A DNA stretch of 64,000 bases from contig CBFGTI010000001.1 in NCBI GenBank assembly GCA_965651695.1, positions 1 to 64,000 on the forward strand, read 5' to 3'. Positions within the stretch are counted from its first letter, which is position 1; each line of letters opens with the position of its first letter. This document shows, one piece after another, positions 1 through 6,564 of this stretch. The notes beneath the pieces are model-generated. The model was not told the origin of the DNA, did not search any database, and was given only the letters and a program-made list of their open reading frames with translations. The stretch comes from Imperialibacter sp965651695 (GTDB lineage Bacteria > Bacteroidota > Bacteroidia > Cytophagales > Cyclobacteriaceae). A program made the translations under genes and the position numbers.

Positions 1-1
1 C

Positions 2-328
2 AAAGAAATAAAAGATGCCACAGATTCGCCAAAGGCTTTCAGAAAGGGTATGCTGATCGGGCTAGCCAATGTTGTGGTAATTCCTTTCTGGCTGGGGGTA
101 ACAGCCTATCTGCAAAACAGCCGCCTCATAGTGATAGACTGGTACAATCTTTTGGTGTATGTAACGGGCATTGCTATCGGTTCTTTTCTGCTCATGGTTA
201 CCGTTACTTACTTATCGCACCGGTTTCAGGCAATTGTTGAAAACAGGAGTCTGGTGAGCAAAATCCCTGGCATCGTATTTATCAGCATGGGCCTGTATTC
301 CTTCTACCTGTGGATCAACGTGGGTTAG
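2..328 (+). CDS. LysE/RhtB-family amino-acid exporter, C-terminal part
   Basis: The frame is open to the left edge, so only the C-terminal 108 residues are present. It holds two clear hydrophobic segments and a short cytoplasmic stretch. The FRKGMLIGLANVVVIPFW stretch resembles the conserved loop and helix that LysE/RhtB exporters carry before their fourth membrane segment, where they usually have a Gly-x-x-x-x-x-Asn-Pro pattern; here the Pro is replaced. The family exports amino acids or related small molecules across the inner membrane. The stop codon overlaps the end of the converging DUF4105 gene by 14 bases, so there is no room for a separate terminator. The family call is moderate because the N-terminal half is missing. 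Confidence 0.6.
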   Translation, partial: KEIKDATDSPKAFRKGMLIGLANVVVIPFWLGVTAYLQNSRLIVIDWYNLLVYVTGIAIGSFLLMVTVTYLSHRFQAIVENRSLVSKIPGIVFISMGLYSFYLWINVG

Positions 329-1520
329 CAAGTGTCCACCTCCAATAGGTACTACGCAGCAAAATAATTAGCATTACCGGCACCAGTGCCAGGTTCATCT
401 GTTGGGGGAGCCATCCCCAAAGTACCACAAGCAGCACTATCACAATTGAGGTAGCCAGCAGATAGACCTTGAGCCACGACAATGAGCTCCTGCTGAACGA
501 CATGAAGGCCACCAAAGCGTGAACAGGAAAGGCCCAAAGCAAATTGAAATTGTACTGCGAAATGTGGTCGGTGCCAAACCATAACAAAAGTAGTAGTATG
601 CCAACCAGCCCAGGAACAAAGAAAATCACGAAGTCCAGCGTTTTGCTTCTCCTGCCCACCTTCCACTCCCTGTGGGTAATAAAGCCGATGGCAAAAAAAA
701 TGAGGGCAAACAACACAGTGGGAGTTAGCCACGAAGCGTGATTTGTCTGCATTTCTGCCGGCACAAAAACCACATCGGTGTTTGCAACCAGCCGCACCTC
801 GCTATCACCACGCCTGAATGTGGCTTTATCCATTGCCTTTTCTACGTAATCAGGCAAAAACATATACTCGTAGCCCGAGGCGGTTTTGTCGATGCCGAGC
901 CCGAGTCCCAGGTCAATACCCAGGTCGCCCCAGGGTTGCTGGCCCAGGTACAGGTCCATTAAATCTCTGAAGCTCAGGTCTTCTTTAACGTACGGGTAGT
1001 TGAAAGTGATCTGCCCGGGAAACACCTGTTCCAGCACATCCCTGATTTTAGTGGCACAGTTGTCGTACACATAATTGTAGTAGTAGTCGCGGTTTTCTGG
1101 TTTTGCATTGTTCTGCAGAAAGTCGTAGAACTTCTGCTCTTCTTGCGGCGTAAAATTAAGCTGCTGCTCAACTATGAAGCGGTTTTCGGCAATATAGGCT
1201 GCCTTGAACTGGTCGTACCGCGACACCCCAAGCTTATACAGCAGCTTGCCCCTGGCAAAATTGAGATAGAAATTGGGTTGGTTGAAGCTGAAAACGCCGT
1301 AGTTGAAAACCAAATCGAACCCTGTCCTGTAATCGGTTACCCTAATAGCACTATGGCCAAAAGCGGTATACAACTCATCCTGAGAGGGGCCGAGCGTCAT
1401 CACACTTATAGCGGCACTATCGGAAAGAAATCGCGGAAGCTGAGCCTGGGCATGCCAACTCAGTATTATTATAAAACCGCTCAACAACAAAACGCAACGC
1501 AGGCAAAGGGCTTTTTTCAT
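315..1520 (-). CDS. DUF4105 (Lnb-like N-terminal) membrane protein
   Basis: Protein of 401 residues. Residues 1-26 form a signal peptide ending AQAQ. A DUF4105 domain follows, with the family-typical TLGPSQDELYTAFGHSAIR near residue 45 and a periplasmic region to about residue 245. The C-terminal 150 residues contain about five membrane segments. DUF4105 proteins are widespread in Bacteroidota, and the domain is related to the N-terminal part of lacto-N-biosidase-type proteins, but no reaction is established, so none is assigned. The ATG at 1520 is preferred over an in-frame TTG nine bases upstream because it starts the signal peptide (MKKAL). It diverges from the radical SAM gene; a TATTTTTG box lies 65 bases upstream on this strand. 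Confidence 0.8.
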   Translation of the reverse strand: MKKALCLRCVLLLSGFIIILSWHAQAQLPRFLSDSAAISVMTLGPSQDELYTAFGHSAIRVTDYRTGFDLVFNYGVFSFNQPNFYLNFARGKLLYKLGVSRYDQFKAAYIAENRFIVEQQLNFTPQEEQKFYDFLQNNAKPENRDYYYNYVYDNCATKIRDVLEQVFPGQITFNYPYVKEDLSFRDLMDLYLGQQPWGDLGIDLGLGLGIDKTASGYEYMFLPDYVEKAMDKATFRRGDSEVRLVANTDVVFVPAEMQTNHASWLTPTVLFALIFFAIGFITHREWKVGRRSKTLDFVIFFVPGLVGILLLLLWFGTDHISQYNFNLLWAFPVHALVAFMSFSRSSLSWLKVYLLATSIVIVLLVVLWGWLPQQMNLALVPVMLIILLRSTYWRWTLANPR

Positions 1521-1584
1521 CGGTGCCAATTTAAAGCATCCTGAATTTAGGAAGTATCTCTTCAGCCACTAAATTTACTTGAAT

Positions 1585-1592
1585 CAAAAATA
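1585..1592 (-). promoter_or_regulatory. Candidate -7 box for the DUF4105 gene
   Basis: On the minus strand this reads TATTTTTG, a full match to the Bacteroidota -7 consensus TAnnTTTG. It lies about 65 bases before the DUF4105 start and just upstream of the divergent radical SAM start. No TTG is visible at the expected -33 spacing, so the call is weak. Confidence 0.3.
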
Positions 1593-1594
1593 AG

Positions 1595-2620
1595 ATGAAT
1601 ACCGCCCGGCTAAATGATGCACTACAGCTGCTAAAGAAAGCAAGCTTCAGGAAGCTGCTGAATGGTGTACAACTTTTGGTGAGCTACTACTGGAGCAAAC
1701 TGAGAAAACAGCCATTGCACAGCGGGTTGCCACTTAGCCTGGCCATCGAACCCACCACTGCCTGCAATCTCAGGTGCCCCGAATGCCCCAGCGGGCTTCG
1801 CTCATTTACCAGGCCCACGGGCAAATTGCCGCTGCCATTGTTCCAGAAAATAATCGACGAAGTAAAAGATCATTTGCTATACCTCACACTGTACTTTCAG
1901 GGCGAGCCGTACCTTCATCCGCAATTTCTCGACATGGTAAGTTATGCCTCCGCAAACGGAATTTACACCGCCACCTCTACCAATGCTCATTTTCTCACCG
2001 ATGATTCCGCGCGACAAACAGTAACTTCCGGGCTCAACAGGCTTATTATCTCCATTGACGGCACCACCCAGGAGTCTTACTCGGCTTATCGGAAAGAAGG
2101 AAAACTGGCGGAAGTAATAGAAGGAACCAAACGTATAGTGGCGTGGAAAAAGAAACTCAAAAGCAAAACGCCGCATGTGGTTTTTCAGTTTCTGGTTGTA
2201 AAGCCGAATGAGCATGAAATTGCCGCAGTAAAAAAATTGGGAAAGGAGCTCGGCGTGGATGAGGTGAAGATAAAATCGGCCCAAATATACGACTACCAAA
2301 ACGGCTCTGATCTCATCCCTTCAATTGCCAGATACAGTCGCTATAGGGAAAATGGAGAAGGGAAATGGACGCTAAAAAACCAATTACACAACGAGTGCTG
2401 GAAAATGTGGCACTCCTGCGTCATTACGTGGGATGGCAAGGTCGTTCCGTGCTGTTTTGATAAAGATGCCTCACATGCTATGGGAAGTGTAACACAATAC
2501 AGCCTGCGAGATGTTTGGACGAGCCCCGCTTATCGAACGTTCCGGCAGTCGATCCTCAGCTCGAGGAAAGAAATCGATATCTGTAAAAATTGCAGTGAGG
2601 GTGGCCCTGTTTGGGTTTAG
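1595..2620 (+). CDS. Radical SAM protein with SPASM-type C-terminal domain
   Basis: Protein of 341 residues. The radical SAM cluster motif CxxxCxxC is at C57, C61 and C64 (TTACNLRCPEC). A triosephosphate-isomerase-barrel region follows, with LTLYFQGEPYLHP matching the usual glycine-rich SAM-binding strand. The C-terminal part has a SPASM-like cysteine set (HSCVITWDGKVVPCC, then ICKNC near residue 330) that would bind an auxiliary Fe-S cluster. SPASM enzymes modify peptides or cofactors or act in sugar and lipid pathways; nothing nearby identifies the substrate. Neither a RiPP-type precursor nor a transporter lies beside it. Very sure of the fold, not of the reaction. Confidence 0.85.
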   Translation: MNTARLNDALQLLKKASFRKLLNGVQLLVSYYWSKLRKQPLHSGLPLSLAIEPTTACNLRCPECPSGLRSFTRPTGKLPLPLFQKIIDEVKDHLLYLTLYFQGEPYLHPQFLDMVSYASANGIYTATSTNAHFLTDDSARQTVTSGLNRLIISIDGTTQESYSAYRKEGKLAEVIEGTKRIVAWKKKLKSKTPHVVFQFLVVKPNEHEIAAVKKLGKELGVDEVKIKSAQIYDYQNGSDLIPSIARYSRYRENGEGKWTLKNQLHNECWKMWHSCVITWDGKVVPCCFDKDASHAMGSVTQYSLRDVWTSPAYRTFRQSILSSRKEIDICKNCSEGGPVWV

Positions 2621-2751
2621 TGGCCGCACCAAACAGGAACGAAGCGGCTGCGCGGCAGATATTCAGAAGAAGAAGAAGAACCTGCCACCGGTTGACTTTG
2701 TTTCTGCTTAAGGGTGAACCGAAAAACCAAATAAATAAAAATTTTACAGCT

Positions 2752-3594
2752 ATGAGTAGACACATGCGGCAAAGCGCCGACAACAGGTTTATCCCCATTA
2801 CTTCGGTGGCAAGTGGAAAGGGCCGGGAGGTAAGGAGAGACGTATATTATTACACCAACCAGATAGTTAATGTAACTTTTGTTGGCGATCCGGAAGGAAG
2901 CAAATGGGTTTTGGTAGATACGGGAATGCCCAAATCCTCATCAAAAATTATATCGGCAGCAGAAGAACGATTTGGAATAGGCTCAGCCCCGGCGGCAATT
3001 ATCCTTACCCATGGGCATTTCGATCATGTAGGAAGCCTCGTGAACCTGGTAAAGGAGTGGGAGGTGCCTGTATATGCTCACCCCCTGGAGTTTCCGTACC
3101 TCACGGGGCGGCAAAGCTACCCCGAGCCGGACTCCTCGGCCGAAGGTGGGCTACTTGGTAAGCTATCATCGTTTTATCCGCATCAGCCCATCGATATCGA
3201 GAACATGTTGCATCCTTTAACGGCCAACGGCATTGTTCCGGAGCTTCCGGGGTGGAAGTGGATTCACACGCCGGGTCACTCACCGGGCCATGTGTCGCTA
3301 TACAGGGCCAGCGACCGTACCCTTATAGCCGGCGACGCCTTTACTACGGTAAGGCAAGACTCCCTCTACAACGTACTGCTGCAGAAAGCTGAAATAAACG
3401 GACCTCCACGATATTTTACCACCGATTGGGACGCCGCATGGGAATCGGTACATAAGCTGGAGCAACTCGAGCCCGACCTGGTAGTGCCCGGCCATGGTGC
3501 TGCCATGCAAGGTGAGCCGCTAAGAGTTGGTTTAAACCGCCTGGTAAGAGAATTTGAAGAGTTGGCGGTGCCCGACCACGGACGATATGTATAG
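2752..3594 (+). CDS. MBL-fold metallo-hydrolase
   Basis: Protein of 280 residues with the metallo-beta-lactamase signature THGHFDH (HxHxDH), a later metal histidine in HTPGHSPGH, an aspartate in IAGDAF and a histidine in VVPGHG. These are all the ligands expected for a two-metal hydrolase active site. There is no signal peptide, so it should be cytoplasmic. The frame is open upstream to 2611, but the ATG at 2752 is chosen because the upstream extension overlaps the radical SAM gene and reads as non-conserved. Substrate unknown; glyoxalase II-like, lactonase-like and quinone-type members all share this layout. It follows the radical SAM gene after 131 bases and may share its transcript. Confidence 0.85.
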   Translation: MSRHMRQSADNRFIPITSVASGKGREVRRDVYYYTNQIVNVTFVGDPEGSKWVLVDTGMPKSSSKIISAAEERFGIGSAPAAIILTHGHFDHVGSLVNLVKEWEVPVYAHPLEFPYLTGRQSYPEPDSSAEGGLLGKLSSFYPHQPIDIENMLHPLTANGIVPELPGWKWIHTPGHSPGHVSLYRASDRTLIAGDAFTTVRQDSLYNVLLQKAEINGPPRYFTTDWDAAWESVHKLEQLEPDLVVPGHGAAMQGEPLRVGLNRLVREFEELAVPDHGRYV

Positions 3595-3605
3595 TGCAGC
3601 GGGCA

Positions 3606-3632
3606 AACGGAGGGTTACTTTAATCCTCCGTT
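3606..3632. terminator. Hairpin between convergent genes
   Basis: An 11-base-pair stem with one G-T pair (AACGGAGGGTT with AATCCTCCGTT) closes a 5-base loop. It lies just after the MBL-fold gene and overlaps the last codons of the convergent small Cys-rich gene. A good U-run is missing on both strands, so it is only a plausible shared terminator. Confidence 0.45.
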
Positions 3633-3776
3633 GTCTGTTAGTTTCTTAAGCTCAACCTCGCTGCACCCGCAACCTTTGGCGCACCCTTTTTCGCCCCAGA
3701 AGCTAATGTATAGCCGGCGCCCGAGATAGCCCAAAGCAGACAAAAAAATCACTACGACGATCAATTGCTCCATCAT
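3615..3776 (-). CDS. Small Cys-rich membrane protein (FeoB-associated-like)
   Basis: An ORF of 53 codons read directly from the minus strand. It has a single N-terminal membrane segment (EQLIVVVIFLSALGYLGRR), then SFWGEKGCAKGCGCSEVELKK, with three cysteines spaced CxxxCxC. This layout matches the FeoB-associated Cys-rich membrane proteins, tiny single-pass proteins usually found beside ferrous-iron transporters. No feoA or feoB lies in the window, so it is an orphan, and the iron link is inference. It begins 38 bases after the end of the inositol monophosphatase gene on the same strand, so it is probably the last gene of that run. Start is at the double ATG 3771-3776. Confidence 0.65.
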   Translation of the reverse strand: MMEQLIVVVIFLSALGYLGRRLYISFWGEKGCAKGCGCSEVELKKLTDNGGLK

Positions 3777-3814
3777 CTGATAATAACCAATGATTGTGAA
3801 TTAGGGTTCATTAT

Positions 3815-4612
3815 TCAGTCCAGCCAAAACTTTTTAATCGTAGCCAGCAAGTCGGCATGCACACCACAGCCGGCAATAAGTTCTTTGCCAAAGATATAGT
3901 CGTTACCCCCTTTGAAATCCGTCACCTTCCCGCCTGCTTCGGTTACAAGCAGTGCGCCAGCGGCCACATCCCACGAGTTGAGGTTAAATTCAAAAAAGCC
4001 CTCGAACCGGCCACAGGCCACATAAGCCAAATCAACCGCCGCGCTTCCCATCCTCCTCAGCCCGTGCGAAGACTTCATCAGGTCATTCAATATGTTGAGG
4101 TACGGCATCATCTTGCCGAAATCGTTGTAAGGGAAGCCGGTTGCGAGCAACGCCTCATCCAGCTTGCCCGACTTCGACACATATATGGGCTTACCATTGC
4201 AGTAAGCGCCCTGGCCCTTCACAGCGTGGAAACACTCGTCTCTGTTTACTTCAAAAACCACTCCCAATACAGGTTCATTGTTCCTCACAAGCGCCAGACT
4301 TACCGAATACACTGGCAAGCCATGTACAAAATTGGTAGTTCCATCGAGCGGATCTATTACCCACAGCAGGGTTTCTCCATTGCTACCGGCAGTTCCCTCC
4401 TCTGTTACAAATCCCGCCTCGGGCAGCAGTTCCCTAAGGTGCTCCACAATTATCTTTTCACAGGTTTTGTCTACATACGACACCAGGTTATTGTGACCCT
4501 TAAATTCTATTTTTTCTGTTGTAAAGCCTACTGCTTCTTTTTTCAGAAACTGACCAGCCTCCTTGGCTACGGCTATTACGTCGAGTATCAATTTTTCGGC
4601 AATGTCTTCCAT
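3815..4612 (-). CDS. Inositol monophosphatase family protein
   Basis: Protein of 265 residues, the usual family length. It carries the Mg-binding motif VIDPLDGTTNF in the middle and the second motif WDVAAGALLVTEAGG near residue 215, plus an EE pair (FVTEEGT) that supplies a metal ligand. Members hydrolyse myo-inositol phosphates or related sugar or nucleotide phosphates (SuhB, CysQ-like) with Li-sensitive Mg catalysis. The DxxDGTTNF pattern fits the inositol monophosphatase/SuhB branch better than the CysQ branch. The ATG at 4612 sits directly after the rsmI stop codon (TAG-T-ATG) and starts MEDIAEKL. An upstream start at 4627 would overlap rsmI and is less likely. Cytoplasmic enzyme. Confidence 0.88.
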   Translation of the reverse strand: MEDIAEKLILDVIAVAKEAGQFLKKEAVGFTTEKIEFKGHNNLVSYVDKTCEKIIVEHLRELLPEAGFVTEEGTAGSNGETLLWVIDPLDGTTNFVHGLPVYSVSLALVRNNEPVLGVVFEVNRDECFHAVKGQGAYCNGKPIYVSKSGKLDEALLATGFPYNDFGKMMPYLNILNDLMKSSHGLRRMGSAAVDLAYVACGRFEGFFEFNLNSWDVAAGALLVTEAGGKVTDFKGGNDYIFGKELIAGCGVHADLLATIKKFWLD

Positions 4613-4613
4613 A

Positions 4614-5288
4614 CTATTTACCTGCAACTACAATTACGATTTCACCTTTGGGCGCATGCGCGTTAAAATGTGCCAGCACTACCTCTACAGGGCCGGTTAC
4701 TGTCTCTTCATACAGCTTCGATAGCTCTCGCGAAACCGAAACCATCCTTTCCGGGCCTAGCACCGATTTAATCATTTCCAGTGTCTTCACCAGCCTGTGA
4801 GGAGATTCGTAGAAAATGACGGTCCGAATCTCCTCTCTTAACGATTCAATTTTTGTTTGCTTGCCTTTCTTATGCGGAAGAAATCCTTCAAAAATAAAGC
4901 TATCGCACGGAAACCCACTTTTTACAAGTGCCGGAATCAGTGCGGTAGGTCCTGGCAGGCAATCAATCAGTACACCGCTTTTGAGAGCCTCCCTTACAAT
5001 CAGAAAACCAGGATCGGATATACCGGGAGTTCCTGCATCCGAAACCAAAGCCATTACCTCGCCTTGCTGAAGCCTCGAAATAAGCTCGCTGACCACTTTG
5101 TGCTCGTTGAACACATGAAAGCTTTTAAGAGGCTTGTTTATTTGGTAGTGTTTCAGCAAAACGCCGGTGGTACGGGTGTCTTCGGCAAGTATCGTATCTA
5201 CTTCTTTCAGTACCCTCAACGATCGCAGCGTGATATCTTCGAGATTGCCAATGGGCGTGGGCACGAGATATAGCGAAGGTTTAGGCAT
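4614..5288 (-). CDS. rsmI: 16S rRNA (cytidine(1402)-2'-O)-methyltransferase RsmI
   Basis: Protein of 224 residues. The N-terminus LYLVPTPIGNLEDITLR is the hallmark of RsmI, followed by ILAEDTRTTGVLLKHY and the glycine-rich VSDAGTPGISDPG loop that binds S-adenosylmethionine in this tetrapyrrole-methylase fold. It methylates the 2'-hydroxyl of C1402 in 16S rRNA, tuning the ribosomal P site. It lacks the C-terminal extension of the E. coli enzyme (about 285 residues); the short form is usual in Bacteroidota. Its ATG abuts the stop codon of the upstream pterin dehydratase gene, and its stop lies one base before the inositol monophosphatase start, so the three are very probably co-translated. Confidence 0.93.
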   Translation of the reverse strand: MPKPSLYLVPTPIGNLEDITLRSLRVLKEVDTILAEDTRTTGVLLKHYQINKPLKSFHVFNEHKVVSELISRLQQGEVMALVSDAGTPGISDPGFLIVREALKSGVLIDCLPGPTALIPALVKSGFPCDSFIFEGFLPHKKGKQTKIESLREEIRTVIFYESPHRLVKTLEMIKSVLGPERMVSVSRELSKLYEETVTGPVEVVLAHFNAHAPKGEIVIVVAGK

Positions 5289-5528
5289 TTATTTTACCAG
5301 TCCGTCTATAATTTCGGCCAATTTCCGGTCTTTTTCCGTCACTTTATTTCCCGCACTATGAGTGGTGAGCTCTATGGTTACCGTATTGTACACATTGCTC
5401 CAATTGGGATGGTGATCCATCTTTTCAGCTTCCAGGGCCACCCTGGTCATAAAACCAAAGGCCTCGGTAAAATTCCTGAATTTAAACTCTCTGCTAAGCT
5501 TGTTGTTATCTTCCTTCCACATAATCAT
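5289..5528 (-). CDS. phhB: 4a-hydroxytetrahydrobiopterin dehydratase (pterin dehydratase)
   Basis: Protein of 79 residues with the family motif EAEKMDHHPNWSNVYNTV, whose paired histidines act in dehydration of the 4a-carbinolamine formed by aromatic amino-acid hydroxylases. It is slightly shorter than the common 95-110 residues because the N-terminal helix is trimmed (MIMWKEDNNKLSREF). No aromatic hydroxylase lies in the window; homologues also occur without one. Both junctions are tight: its ATG directly follows the stop of the methyltransferase gene, and its stop directly precedes rsmI. Confidence 0.88.
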   Translation of the reverse strand: MIMWKEDNNKLSREFKFRNFTEAFGFMTRVALEAEKMDHHPNWSNVYNTVTIELTTHSAGNKVTEKDRKLAEIIDGLVK

Positions 5529-6230
5529 TTAGGGTTTTACACCAGTTATTATATACTGATACGGAAGCAATTCAGATTTAACCTGCACATTTCTAAAGCC
5601 GGCCCGGGTTAGTTCGGCTCCCAATTTAGCGCTTGAGATCAACAAACCCTCAGATGGGGTCACCGGCGAACGTTCTGCCTTGAAGTCGACAATCACCATT
5701 TTTCCTCCGGGTTTAATACTCTGATACGCTTCCCTAAAATAAGCCTCTCTGTCTGGCAGAAATGAGGCGGTATTTACAATAAGAACCCCATCTACTTCAT
5801 TTTCATTCAGCGAAGGGCTATCGGGCTTCGATATGCGCGTAATAATTTTTCCGGGTAACGCAGATCCCATGTCGAGCGATGCTTTTGCGATATGCTCTAA
5901 AAAATTGGAGTCAATATCAATTGCCAATACTGTAGCTCCCTTCGCAGCCATTCGAAACGAGAAATAACCAGTACCTGCTCCAATATCAGCAATCTTTTTG
6001 CTTTCTACGTTGCCAAATTCGGCGATTACCGCGTCGGGCTTTTGCCAAACATCTCTTTCAGGGTCGTCGAGCTCGCTATTGAGTTGCACCGGTGCACGGT
6101 TGTTTACAGAGTCAGGCATGGAGTCGGCCACGGCGGAGTTGGCTGCCCCCGTTTCCGTTTTATTGTAATTGCATGAAACCAGCCCGAGCCCGTTTATTCC
6201 CAATAACAATAGCAAGCCGGTTGTTTTCAT
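5529..6230 (-). CDS. Class I SAM-dependent methyltransferase with lipoprotein signal
   Basis: Protein of 233 residues. Residues 1-20 read as a lipoprotein signal peptide with cysteine 20 in the lipobox (GLVSC). A low-complexity linker of about 40 residues is followed by a Rossmann methyltransferase domain: motif I ADIGAGTGYF at 81-90, a DID acidic strand end, and the post-II motif IKPGGKMVIVDFK. This domain type normally uses cytosolic S-adenosylmethionine, so an exported lipid-anchored form is odd. The ATG at 6230 follows the DUF493 stop by one base (TAG-T-ATG); a start at 6242 inside DUF493 adds four residues but does not remove the signal. Substrate unknown. Confidence 0.8.
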   Translation of the reverse strand: MKTTGLLLLLGINGLGLVSCNYNKTETGAANSAVADSMPDSVNNRAPVQLNSELDDPERDVWQKPDAVIAEFGNVESKKIADIGAGTGYFSFRMAAKGATVLAIDIDSNFLEHIAKASLDMGSALPGKIITRISKPDSPSLNENEVDGVLIVNTASFLPDREAYFREAYQSIKPGGKMVIVDFKAERSPVTPSEGLLISSAKLGAELTRAGFRNVQVKSELLPYQYIITGVKP

Positions 6231-6231
6231 A

Positions 6232-6492
6232 CTACAAAGCAATTACCCCCTTTATGTCTTTCATCGATAAATAAACCTCCACAACTTCGTGGCTCGTTTT
6301 TACCTGCGCCTGCAAAGTAACACTGGTGTATTTTGCGTTACTCGACCTGCGGAAGCTCAGCTCTCCGGGAGGAAGCAGGTTTTTGATCTCGTCGATTTTG
6401 TCGGAGGGAGCAATAAACTTGAACACGTACGTTCCCGGAAAGGAATGTTCCTGATCCAATTTTTCCCGAAACGACGAATAGCTCTGGTCCAT
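6232..6492 (-). CDS. DUF493 (YbeD-like) protein
   Basis: Protein of 86 residues matching the small alpha/beta DUF493 family: an FPGTYVFKFIAP strand near the N-terminus, a central SSNAKYTSVTLQAQV strand, and the ending VYLSMKDIKGVIAL. E. coli YbeD has this ferredoxin-like ACT fold; its role is not settled, though a regulatory binding role is often supposed. It is the first gene of a five- or six-gene minus-strand run ending near 3615. No promoter was seen in the 22 bases between it and the upstream terminator, so the promoter may lie within the gap or transcription may read through. Confidence 0.85.
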   Translation of the reverse strand: MDQSYSSFREKLDQEHSFPGTYVFKFIAPSDKIDEIKNLLPPGELSFRRSSNAKYTSVTLQAQVKTSHEVVEVYLSMKDIKGVIAL

Positions 6493-6513
6493 GCCTAAAT
6501 TTCCTAAAAAGAA

Positions 6514-6545
6514 AAAGGAGTTGCCAAGAAACCAGCAACTCCTTT
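6514..6545 (-). terminator. Rho-independent terminator of the PpiD/SurA gene
   Basis: A perfect 11-base-pair inverted repeat (AAAGGAGTTGC with GCAACTCCTTT) closes a 10-base loop. On the minus strand it is followed by a T-rich tract. It lies 20 bases after the end of the chaperone gene and before DUF493, so it separates those two minus-strand units. Confidence 0.85.
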
Positions 6546-6564
6546 ATCATGCAATTAAATTTTT

